In this document: positions 7,981 through 15,725 of the stretch, piece after piece
How positions within the stretch are numbered: the first letter of the stretch is position 1
How the letters are laid out: each line of letters opens with the position of its first letter
Source of the DNA: Myxococcota bacterium
GTDB taxonomy: Bacteria; Myxococcota_A; UBA9160; SMWR01
Assembly: GCA_022447545.1 (NCBI GenBank)
Contig: JAKVBI010000006.1
Coordinates: forward strand, 113,699 to 144,387
DNA: 30,689 nucleotides
Direction of reading: 5' to 3'
Position numbers and translations under genes: made by a program
The notes under the pieces: generated by a model
What the model was told of the DNA's origin: nothing
Seen by the model: only the letters and a program-made list of their open reading frames with translations
The model's database searches: none

Positions 7981-9855
7981 TCAGGGACTCGCCCGGCCGT
8001 CCAGAACACAGACCGGCTCCGCGACGGCGAGACACAGCACCATGTCGAAGGGAGGATCGCGCTCGATCAGGAAAGCCTCGAGGTCGAAGTCGGGGTCCAT
8101 CCTCTTTCGCAGCCAGGGCCAGACCGGGGTCAAACGACTCTGGGGATTTTCGAGAAAGAAATCCACCAGGGGTGTTCCGTTGTCCACGATCAGCGCCACC
8201 CGGGATCCGGGAGGAAGCCCGAGGGCCTTGGTTTGCAACTCGGGCCCGACGTTCGCAGCGGGAACCTCTTCCCTTTCAACGAGAGAAAATACGGGCTCGA
8301 TCCACCCCCCGCTTCGGGTGTGCTGGATCGACCAGAGCAGGATCAACACCGCGAGGCCAGTCAGAATCCGACGGCCCCATCCCCCCAGTGCGATCCGATC
8401 CAGCGCAAAGGCGACGCAGGGCAGTGCCCCGGCAAAGACCGGGGACAACATGCGTGCGTTGTAAGGAAACCAGGTCACCACGTAGCTGAAAGCGAGCCCG
8501 TACCCCATGAGGACGAGGCTCGTGGCCCGCAGCAGCGGTGTGCCCCGCCATGCGGCATAGAAGAGGGACGGGAGGACCAACGCGAACCCCAGGGGCCCGT
8601 ACCAGGAGACCGCCTGCCTGGGCATCCAGTTGAGATGGAAACGACGGAAGGTGGCGCTGATGGCGATGTCACCGAACAGCGGCTGCCACCAGGCATCGTA
8701 GATCGATTCGAGGCTTTCGCTGATGGTGTGCCCGGTCCAGGCCTGGCTGACCCAGTCGGCAGGCGCGAGTAGATGAAGACTCTGGAACGCGTACCGCACC
8801 AGGTTCGCCGCGGCGCCCATCAGGCCTTCGTGGTTGCGGTGGAACTCGACGAAACCCGACGGCCCCGCATAACCACCCCAGGTCCAGTAATTGTGAACGA
8901 ACAACCAGACCTGACTCAAGATGACCACGGGAATGACCCACGCAAGGAAGGCCCAGGTCTGGCCCTGAAACACGGGCCGCCAATCCAGATCGCCGCGGCG
9001 TCGCCACGCCAGTACACCGAAACACACACCAAACGCGGCTGCGAACGCAACGAAATTGGGACGTGTTGCCACCCCGAAAGCCATCATGAAGACCAGGGCC
9101 AAAACGTCTCGGGTTCTCGGGCCTTCGACCAGGCGGTGTCCCAACAGCAGCACCGCCACCCCGACCATGGCAGCGAAGACATTGCTCTTGAACACCGCGG
9201 ACTGGTGAACGAGTTGCGGCATTCCGGCGATCACCAGTGCAGCCAGCGCCGCGTTCGCCTCCGACGCGTGGCGACGCGCCATCGCATATCCACCGCAGAT
9301 GATGGCCACGTAGGCGAGCAGGGGCAGGAACGCAGCCCCCTGGTCTTCGTAGAAGCGCAAGACGATGTGGCTGAGGATGTCGGCCCCCAGGGTCTTCACC
9401 ACCAAGTCGTACTTGCTGAATTCCGCGGGAAACAGACTCGACTCCTGCTGGAAGAGTAGAACCCGGGGCAGGTGGTAGCTGAGGGCGTCCCTTCCAATGG
9501 GCTCCAGGCAGATTGCCTGAAGGGCGAGGCAGGCCCCCACCAGAACAATGGCCCCCCACACCAGCGGGTGGCGCAACAGAGTCGCTTTCGTCGCCCGACC
9601 CAGTTCCCCAAAAATCACCCGATCGCGGACCACCGCGCGCAGTGCGAACGCCGCGAGCAGAACCTCGACGGGGAAAGACAATTGTGGGAGCTGCACGAGA
9701 AATGCGGCCTGGTAGAGACACGACAGAGCCCCCAGAGAAAGCGGCACGCACAACGCCAGCGCGTCCAGACGGCTCCCGCCCGCCCGCTGGACCCAGACCA
9801 GTGCCCCGGCGGAGAGGAGCAGTATTTCGCCCAGGGCGAGCAACGCGATCAGCAT
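7981..9855 (-). CDS. GT-C fold integral membrane glycosyltransferase-like protein
   Basis: This 624-residue polytopic membrane protein has about a dozen hydrophobic segments and a C-terminal soluble part (about 520-624). The first large loop carries GRDALSYHLPR (121-131). An acidic residue followed by YHLPR is typical of PMT/ArnT-related GT-C enzymes that move sugars from polyprenyl-phosphate carriers at the outer face of the inner membrane. The frame is open to 10026, but ATG 9855 begins the first membrane helix and is preceded by GAGGAG about ten bases upstream. The upstream extension is Arg/Ser/Gly-rich and looks non-coding. It is convergent with the SDR gene and divergent from the LRR gene. 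The sugar and acceptor are unknown, and a role in envelope glycan or lipid modification is inferred. Confidence 0.82.
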   Translation of the reverse strand: MLIALLALGEILLLSAGALVWVQRAGGSRLDALALCVPLSLGALSCLYQAAFLVQLPQLSFPVEVLLAAFALRAVVRDRVIFGELGRATKATLLRHPLVWGAIVLVGACLALQAICLEPIGRDALSYHLPRVLLFQQESSLFPAEFSKYDLVVKTLGADILSHIVLRFYEDQGAAFLPLLAYVAIICGGYAMARRHASEANAALAALVIAGMPQLVHQSAVFKSNVFAAMVGVAVLLLGHRLVEGPRTRDVLALVFMMAFGVATRPNFVAFAAAFGVCFGVLAWRRRGDLDWRPVFQGQTWAFLAWVIPVVILSQVWLFVHNYWTWGGYAGPSGFVEFHRNHEGLMGAAANLVRYAFQSLHLLAPADWVSQAWTGHTISESLESIYDAWWQPLFGDIAISATFRRFHLNWMPRQAVSWYGPLGFALVLPSLFYAAWRGTPLLRATSLVLMGYGLAFSYVVTWFPYNARMLSPVFAGALPCVAFALDRIALGGWGRRILTGLAVLILLWSIQHTRSGGWIEPVFSLVEREEVPAANVGPELQTKALGLPPGSRVALIVDNGTPLVDFFLENPQSRLTPVWPWLRKRMDPDFDLEAFLIERDPPFDMVLCLAVAEPVCVLDGRASP

Positions 9856-9873
9856 TGCCACCCCGCTCCTCGC

Positions 9874-9898
9874 GACTCGACCGTGCCGTGACTCGACC
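9874..9898. repeat. 9-bp direct repeat upstream of GT-C gene
   Basis: GACTCGACC occurs at 9874-9882 and again at 9890-9898, a period of 16 bases. It lies in the divergent region between the GT-C gene and the LRR gene. It might be paired half-sites for a regulator, but two 9-mers in GC-rich DNA can also arise by chance. Confidence 0.2.
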
Positions 9899-10102
9899 AC
9901 ACTTCGGATATCATGAACAGGTCGAGCGTGCCCCGAGCAGCCGAGACTGGCAAGGTCCGAGGCGGATGCCCCCCAGGGCGCAGCCGACGCGTAGAATCGC
10001 CCCGAGAGCGAGAGGAACGGGCCCATTCAACTCTCGAGCATCACAGCCAGAGGTCGAACTCGGGACAGGAGGGGGCCGGGGCTTCTGGTACTCCTGCTGT
10101 GG

Positions 10103-11023
10103 ATGACCCTCTCCCTGGCCTCGGCCCGGGGCGAGCCCCCCGCGGGCCTGCAACCCGGAGACGTGGCCGTCACGGTGGGCCCGAACGTCGAGGCCACCCT
10201 GAAAGACGGGCGAATGGCCCGCCTGGAAGAGGGTTCGCATCTGAAAGTCGTCGGTTCGGACTCCCGTTGGACGACCGTCGACTTCTACGCCTACGGCAGA
10301 AGCCATCCGGCTCGCATCGCCACCGGGAAACTGCGTCTCTCGATTCCGGCTTCGCGCCCCGATGCGATCGGGTTGTCAGATCTAGAGCGCCTCGGAGTCC
10401 GCATCTGGCGGGATCCCAAGGGCCGGGTGGTGAGGCTCTCGGCCGCTCAGTCCTTCATCCGGGACGGTGACCTCCAGGCCCTGGGCAATCTCGACGACCT
10501 CGAGGTCCTGATCCTGAGCGAGACCTCTGTCGGAGACATGGGACTCGACGTGGTGGGCAAAATGTCCGGCCTGCGCAGGCTCTACCTGGATGGCACCCAC
10601 GTGACCGACGCTGGAATCTTCAAACTCTCGGAGTTGAAGAATCTCGAGACCCTGACCCTCCAATGGACGGGGATCACCGGCCGCAGCCTCGAAGCCCTGC
10701 CCTCCCCGGATGCATTGCTGACACTGAATCTCGCTGGGACCGAGATCCGCGACGACGACCTCATCGCGCTGCAGAAACTCCCGCGACTCGAGTCCCTGGT
10801 GGTCGCCAATACCACCATCTCGGACCGAGGCCTGGGCCATCTCCGCGGATTCCAGCGGCTGGTGGTCTTGAATGCCGAGCGCACGAAGATCAGCGATGCT
10901 GGCCTGAAGAACCTCGTGGGCATGCAGTATCTGCGCACCGTGCGGGTCAAGGGCTGCGACCTGACCCGACGGCATGTGAAGAACCACCGGCGCGAGAACC
11001 CCGGGACGGCGATCTTCTTCTGA
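10103..11023 (+). CDS. Exported leucine-rich repeat protein with N-terminal SH3-like region
   Basis: From ATG 10103 the product is 306 residues. Residues about 18-80 (DVAVTVGPN, then GSHLKVVG) look like a bacterial SH3-like beta domain. Residues about 130-292 are seven leucine-rich repeats of roughly 24 residues with the pattern LxxLxLxxTxIxDxGLxxL, for example LRRLYLDGTHVTDAGIFKL. The start is doubtful. The same frame is open from the stop at 9992 and encodes an Arg-rich segment and LLVLLLW immediately before ATG 10103. Together with MTLSLASA this makes a convincing signal peptide ending in ASA. No ATG, GTG or TTG lies in that stretch, so translation may begin at ATT 10025, which follows AGAGGA by eight bases, or a sequence error hides the start. 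It overlaps the methyltransferase start by one base (TGATG). It probably acts in the periplasm or on the surface as a protein-binding factor. Confidence 0.82.
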   Translation: MTLSLASARGEPPAGLQPGDVAVTVGPNVEATLKDGRMARLEEGSHLKVVGSDSRWTTVDFYAYGRSHPARIATGKLRLSIPASRPDAIGLSDLERLGVRIWRDPKGRVVRLSAAQSFIRDGDLQALGNLDDLEVLILSETSVGDMGLDVVGKMSGLRRLYLDGTHVTDAGIFKLSELKNLETLTLQWTGITGRSLEALPSPDALLTLNLAGTEIRDDDLIALQKLPRLESLVVANTTISDRGLGHLRGFQRLVVLNAERTKISDAGLKNLVGMQYLRTVRVKGCDLTRRHVKNHRRENPGTAIFF

Positions 11024-11685
11024 TGCAAGACGCAAATACGAACCGCAGGGCCAGCCGTTTCGGCATGACGACCGCATGGCTGATGGGAGCCTGTCTTTGC
11101 CTGTGCCCCGCCGCCGTTCGTTCCGAGAGCCCCTCGTCCCCGGCTTCGCGTGCCCCGGACGTGGTCTACGTAGGTTCGCCCCACGACGTGATCGCCGAGA
11201 TGCTCGACGCCGCGCAACTGACCGGAGATGACGTGGTCTACGACCTCGGATGCGGCGACGGCCGAATCGTGATCGATGCCGCGAAATTTCACGGCGCGAA
11301 GGGTGTGGGGTACGAACTGGTCCCCGAACTGGTGGAAATCGGACGTGTGAATGCAGCCGCCAACGGGGTCGACCACCTGGTGACAATCGAACAGCGCGAC
11401 ATCTTCACCGTGGATCTCTCCCCGGCCAGCGTGATCATGCTCTACATGCATCCCGACGTCGTGAAGGCACTCATCCCCCAATTCGCAGCGCTGGCACCGG
11501 GGTCCCGCATCATCACCCACGACGCTCCCATGGAGGGCGTGGAGCCAGACGCCACGTATACCGTCCACTCGCGTGAAGATGGTGTGAACCACTTCCTGCG
11601 CGTCTTCACCACCCCCTTGACCCTCGAGTCAACGACGGCGACTTCGGAGAGTGGGCCCACAACGCCACCCGCAATCTCCCCCTGA
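11023..11685 (+). CDS. Exported class I SAM-dependent methyltransferase
   Basis: This is a 220-residue protein. Its core (about 47-190) is a class I methyltransferase fold: motif I is VVYDLGCGDGR (71-81), the post-I acidic region is GVGYELVPE, motif II-like is IEQRDIF, and VIMLYMHPDVVKAL follows. The N-terminus has two Arg residues and a hydrophobic run (TTAWLMGACLCLCPAA) ending in a plausible signal-peptidase site, so it appears to be exported or membrane-anchored. The Cys residues leave open a lipoprotein, though no clean lipobox is seen. The start ATG overlaps the LRR stop (TGATG), so translational coupling is likely. Related families methylate lysines or small molecules. SAM is not normally available outside the cytoplasm, which makes the export signal puzzling. 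Confidence 0.85.
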   Translation: MQDANTNRRASRFGMTTAWLMGACLCLCPAAVRSESPSSPASRAPDVVYVGSPHDVIAEMLDAAQLTGDDVVYDLGCGDGRIVIDAAKFHGAKGVGYELVPELVEIGRVNAAANGVDHLVTIEQRDIFTVDLSPASVIMLYMHPDVVKALIPQFAALAPGSRIITHDAPMEGVEPDATYTVHSREDGVNHFLRVFTTPLTLESTTATSESGPTTPPAISP

Positions 11686-11703
11686 AAACCGGCGAAGCCA
11701 GCC

Positions 11704-13503
11704 TCAGCGTTCCTCGAGACCCAGTGCCCCCTCCACGGCCTGGAGGTGGGCGCGACGGGTCGAAGCACTCGGACCGGTGTCGTCCAGCGCCAGCGAGCGG
11801 CGTAGCAACTGCAGGGCCCGATCGAAGCGCCCCTGCCGATAAAAACTCCATCCCAGGCTGTCCAGGATATCGGGATCATCGGGAGCGAGGGCCAGAGCTT
11901 CTTCGAGCAACGCGGTGGCGCGAGCGAAATTGAGGCCCCGCTCGACGAGCAGGTACCCCAGGGCGTTGAGCAGCTCCGGTTCCCTCTGTCCCTCGCGCTC
12001 ACGGGCCTCGAGCATCGCGATGGCTTCGTCGCGTCGACCGAGAGCCTCCAGCGACCAGGCCGCGTTGACGGCACGCTTGGGGTCGACGGGCAGAATGGCT
12101 GCCGATCGTTCGAACATCACGAGCGCCTCCTCGTGCCGCCCGAGGTCCTGCAAAACCGTGCCTGCGTTGTAGAGCGCCTTGGTGCTGCGGGGCACCACGT
12201 TCACGTCGTGCAGGAAGAGCGTCTCGTCGCTCGCCCACACGGCACTGCGAGTCACGGTCCGCGCTGCGTTGAACCCGATGACGACCACCAGGACCGCCGC
12301 CCAGACGAACCGCCCGCGGGGTTCCGGAAGGAACCACCGAACTGCAGCTGCACGAACCGCCACCACGAGGCCCAGACAAAACGCGACCGATGGAAGGTAG
12401 AGGAGTCGCTCGCCCAGAATCGTACCGATGATTACCACGACGTTGGACACCGTGGAGAAGGTCACAACGTAGAAACCGCACAGAAAGACGAACTGGCGCG
12501 ACGCGCGCAGACGCCAGGCCGCCACCAAAACCCCAATCACAGCCAACCCCACGGCCCAGAAGCGGGGGTCCGCCAAAGAATCGATCACTGGAATCTGATC
12601 GAACGAGTAGTCGTAGGCCAAATGAACGGGGAACAGCGCCAGGCCCACGTACAACAGGGCGACGTAGAGAGCAGAGACCAGGGCCCAGGGCTGGCCGATT
12701 TCTGCAATGGGGTTATCGACACCGTACAGCGGCTCGGGAAGAAACGTGTCGAGCGCCCAGGCGCGAACGACGAGATACAGCAGCAACACCGCCCCGTAAG
12801 CGAGGTAGACGCGAACCTGCTGCGCCAGGACCTGGGGCACCTGCTGGCGCCAGACAACACGCCCCTCGGGACCTCCCACCACAAGAGCAATGTCGTAGAG
12901 CACCACCACACCCAGCAGCGCGGCAGCGGATTCCTTACACGCCATGGCCAGTGCGTAGGCACACAGGCTAGCTGCCAGCCAACCTCCGGGGCGACGAGCG
13001 GTGGGGTCTCGACCCGCTGCATGACACGACAGAGACGTCAGAAACAGCGTGGTGGCCAGCAACTCGGCCCGCCCCACCACGTTGGCCACAGCCTCGGTAT
13101 GGACCGCCAATGCGGCGAACAGGAACCCCGCCAGGGCCGCCGCCAGGCCATCGCGAAGCACGCGTCGTGCGAGGCGCCACACCAGCACGCTCACCAGAGC
13201 GTGGAGGGCCACGTTGACGGCGTGATAACCGCGCGGGTCCAGGCCGCCCACCGCGTAGTTGACCGCGTAGGAAAGCATCACCACGGGCCGGTACAGCCCC
13301 GATTCACTCTCGGGGGCCCGATAGTCGGACGCGAGCAACTCGGGGAGCGTCCCCAGGCTCCGAAGCAGCGGATTGCGCTCGATGAGCGGGACGTCGTCGA
13401 AGGAGAATCCGTGCCCCAGAGTCCCGGCATAGAGGGCCCCCGCGAAGCCCGCCAGCAGTAGCGGCACCACAGTTTCCAGTCGGCTGTGGGTCTCGTGGTT
13501 CAA
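11704..13503 (-). CDS. TMTC-like GT-C membrane protein with C-terminal TPR repeats
   Basis: This is a 599-residue protein with an N-terminal GT-C membrane domain (about 1-430, roughly ten helices) and four tetratricopeptide repeats at about 440-575 (ALYNAGTVLQDLGRHEEA, LLNALGYLLVERG, ILDSLGWSFYRQGRFDRA). The loop HGFSFDDVPLIERNP carries the double Asp (36-37) seen in TMTC O-mannosyltransferases. GLYRPVVMLSYA and ILGERLLYLPSVAFCL match the DUF1736/TMTC core. It would transfer a sugar from a polyprenyl carrier to proteins or glycans outside the inner membrane, with TPRs choosing acceptors. The longest frame begins at TTG 13503 with GGAG four bases upstream, and no ATG lies nearby. It converges with the methyltransferase gene (18-base gap) and diverges from parC. 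Donor and acceptor are unknown. Confidence 0.85.
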   Translation of the reverse strand: MNHETHSRLETVVPLLLAGFAGALYAGTLGHGFSFDDVPLIERNPLLRSLGTLPELLASDYRAPESESGLYRPVVMLSYAVNYAVGGLDPRGYHAVNVALHALVSVLVWRLARRVLRDGLAAALAGFLFAALAVHTEAVANVVGRAELLATTLFLTSLSCHAAGRDPTARRPGGWLAASLCAYALAMACKESAAALLGVVVLYDIALVVGGPEGRVVWRQQVPQVLAQQVRVYLAYGAVLLLYLVVRAWALDTFLPEPLYGVDNPIAEIGQPWALVSALYVALLYVGLALFPVHLAYDYSFDQIPVIDSLADPRFWAVGLAVIGVLVAAWRLRASRQFVFLCGFYVVTFSTVSNVVVIIGTILGERLLYLPSVAFCLGLVVAVRAAAVRWFLPEPRGRFVWAAVLVVVIGFNAARTVTRSAVWASDETLFLHDVNVVPRSTKALYNAGTVLQDLGRHEEALVMFERSAAILPVDPKRAVNAAWSLEALGRRDEAIAMLEAREREGQREPELLNALGYLLVERGLNFARATALLEEALALAPDDPDILDSLGWSFYRQGRFDRALQLLRRSLALDDTGPSASTRRAHLQAVEGALGLEER

Positions 13504-13688
13504 GGCGCTCCGGGTCGGGGCGGACAGCCCTCCTGATCGTCGTTGTACAACAGGCTCGCCCGCATGGAAAATCGCCGCTCGAAGACTCCGCGGAGATCCT
13601 GAACTTCGCCCAGGGGATGGTCTCGGGCGCCACCAGTGGTTGCAAGGACCGAGACATCAGCCATCCTCCCAATCAAGGGGGGGGACAT
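13500..13688 (-). CDS. Possible small ORF upstream of TMTC-like gene
   Basis: A 62-codon frame (or 54 codons from ATG 13664) fills the space between parC and the TMTC-like gene on the minus strand. Its stop overlaps the TTG start of the TMTC-like gene by four bases (TTGA), the arrangement used for translational coupling. The product is hydrophilic (SVLATTGGARDHPLGEVQ, then ERRFSMRASLLYNDD) and I recognise no family. Against it, GGGAGG lies directly against ATG 13664 with no spacing, and ATG 13688 overlaps the parC start. It may be non-coding leader DNA. Confidence 0.2.
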   Translation of the reverse strand: MSPPLIGRMADVSVLATTGGARDHPLGEVQDLRGVFERRFSMRASLLYNDDQEGCPPRPGAP

Positions 13689-15711
13689 GGCTCGACTCGA
13701 GTCTCTGATGCGGACGAATTTCGTCGAGTACGCCAGCTACTCGATCCTCGACCGCGCCATCCCGGATCTGCGCGACGGCCTGAAGCCCGTGCAACGACGG
13801 ATTCTTCACACCCTGTTCTCCATGCACGACGGCCGTTACCACAAGGTCGCCAACGCCATCGGCGAGACCATGAAGCTTCACCCCCACGGTGATGCCTCCA
13901 TCGGGGACGCGCTGATCGTGCTCGCCAACAAGGGATTCTTCATCGACCGGCAGGGCAATTTCGGCAATCTCCACACGGGTCATCCAGCCGCCGCCCCTCG
14001 CTACATCGAATGCCGACTCACCCCCCTGGCCCTCGAAACCCTCTTCAACGAACCCCTGACCGAATTCATAGACAGTTACGACGGCCGGAGCCGTGAACCC
14101 ATCTTCCTGCCCGCAAAACTGCCTGTGATCCTGATGCTCGGCACCGAGGGCATCGCCGTCGGCATGTCGACACGCATCCTCCCCCACAACCTCACCGAAC
14201 TCTGGCAGGCCCAGATCGCCATTCTCGAAGGAGAGCCCTTCGACTTGTTACCCGACTTTCCCCAGGGAGGCCTGGTGGACGTCACCGACTATGACGACGG
14301 ACGGGGCAAAGTCGAGGTGCGAGCACACATCGAGGTTCGCGATGCGAAACACGTGGTGATTCGAGAGATCCCCTACGGAACCACGACCGAGAGCCTGATC
14401 GCGTCCATCGAAAGTGCCGTCCAGAAGAACCGGGTGAAGGTGGCCTCCATCGACGACTACACGACGGACCGCGTCGAGATCGAACTGAGCTTGTCCCGCG
14501 GCGTCACCGCCGACGAGGTGGTCCCCCAACTCTTCGCCTATACGGACTGCAAGGTCAGCCTGTCGTCGAACATCGTGGTCATCGACAATCGCCGACCCGT
14601 GGAGTTGAGCGCCGGGGAGGCCCTCCGAGCCACAACGGAACAACTCCTGGAGCAGCTTCGTTCCGAACTCGAGTGGGAGAGACAGCAGCTCCTCGATCGC
14701 GAGCACTGGATCACTCTCGAGCAGATTTTCGTGGAAAAGCGCGTGTACAAGCGAATCGAGGAAGCTACCACCGCGGAGGCCGTGCGAGATGAAGTCGTAA
14801 GCGGAATGCACGAGCACGAAACCCTATTCAAGCGACCCATGGTGGACGACGACGTCAAACGACTCCTCGATCTGCGAATCCGCAGAATTTCCGCATACGA
14901 CATCGGCAAGAACCGCTCGGAAATCGACGAGATCGGCAGGTCGCTAGAGGATGTCGCCCACAAGCTCGAGCACCTGACCCAGACCACCATCGACTACATC
15001 CGCAGTCTACTCGACCAATACGGCGAGAACTTCCCTCGACGAACACGCGTTGACCGCTTCGAGGAAATCGACAAGAAGGCCGTGGCGCGCCAGACCACGA
15101 AGCTTTCCTACGACCGGGAATCGGGCTTCTTCGGATCAGCGGTCAAAGGCAACCGCTTCGAACTCACGGTTTCGGAATTCGACCTGATTCTGGCCGTCTC
15201 GAGCGACGGAAGCTACCGGGTGATGACGCCCCCCGAGAAGGTGCTACTTCCCGAACGCGTGCTCTACTGCGAAGTGTTCGACCCCGATCAGGGCGTCGAG
15301 TTCATCGTCGTCTACCGGGACAAGAAGAAGATCGCGTACGGCAAGCGCGTTCGGATCGAGAAATTCATCCGTAACCGTGACTACCAACTCATCAAGAGTG
15401 ACAGCGGGCGCGTCGACCTGCTTCTCGCACCGGACCAGGCGGGCGTGGTGAACATGGAATTCGCTCCGGCACCGCGACAGCGGGTCAAAAAGGGCAAGTT
15501 CGACCTCGCCCAGCTCGAACCTGTCGGGGTGACTGCACGAGGAAGCCGCCTGGCCCCCAAACCCGTGGCACGGATCAAACACTCGATTCCCAAGAAGCGC
15601 CCGACTCGAAAAAAAACCCCGAAGTCGAAAGTCGCGAGGAGCACCCGCGCCTCCGAAACCGAGGACCCCCCGGTCCCGGATCCCGACGACCCGCAGACCC
15701 GCCTGTTCTGA
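13687..15711 (+). CDS. parC: DNA topoisomerase IV subunit A (ParC)
   Basis: This is the DNA-cleaving subunit that pairs with ParE, 674 residues. The winged-helix region carries GLKPVQRRIL and HPHGDASIGDAL. The catalytic tyrosine is Y106 in APRYIECRL, and GIAVGMSTRILPHN follows in the tower domain. A coiled-coil gate spans about 330-445. The C-terminal domain is short, with a reduced beta-strand region (about 475-610) and a Lys/Arg-rich tail before the acidic end. The frame is open to GTG 13636, but ATG 13687 follows an A2G8 Shine-Dalgarno-like tract and begins at the conserved SLMRTNFVEYASYSI. The residue matching the quinolone-contact Ser is Ala (GDASIGD). It ends 14 bases from the convergent crotonase gene. 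Confidence 0.94.
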   Translation: MARLESLMRTNFVEYASYSILDRAIPDLRDGLKPVQRRILHTLFSMHDGRYHKVANAIGETMKLHPHGDASIGDALIVLANKGFFIDRQGNFGNLHTGHPAAAPRYIECRLTPLALETLFNEPLTEFIDSYDGRSREPIFLPAKLPVILMLGTEGIAVGMSTRILPHNLTELWQAQIAILEGEPFDLLPDFPQGGLVDVTDYDDGRGKVEVRAHIEVRDAKHVVIREIPYGTTTESLIASIESAVQKNRVKVASIDDYTTDRVEIELSLSRGVTADEVVPQLFAYTDCKVSLSSNIVVIDNRRPVELSAGEALRATTEQLLEQLRSELEWERQQLLDREHWITLEQIFVEKRVYKRIEEATTAEAVRDEVVSGMHEHETLFKRPMVDDDVKRLLDLRIRRISAYDIGKNRSEIDEIGRSLEDVAHKLEHLTQTTIDYIRSLLDQYGENFPRRTRVDRFEEIDKKAVARQTTKLSYDRESGFFGSAVKGNRFELTVSEFDLILAVSSDGSYRVMTPPEKVLLPERVLYCEVFDPDQGVEFIVVYRDKKKIAYGKRVRIEKFIRNRDYQLIKSDSGRVDLLLAPDQAGVVNMEFAPAPRQRVKKGKFDLAQLEPVGVTARGSRLAPKPVARIKHSIPKKRPTRKKTPKSKVARSTRASETEDPPVPDPDDPQTRLF

Positions 15712-15725
15712 CGGGCGATTGCCCT

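Noticed and set aside
10382-11592. Two minus-strand frames of over 330 codons
   Set aside because: They overlap the LRR and methyltransferase genes in antisense; their repeated pattern mirrors the leucine-rich repeats on the other strand.
12133-13461. 442-codon open frame on the plus strand
   Set aside because: It is a His/Gln/Arg-rich shadow antisense to the TMTC-like gene with no family features.
15712-15725. GGGC-GATT-GCCC hairpin between parC and the crotonase gene as a terminator
   Set aside because: The stem is only four base pairs and has no T run on either strand.
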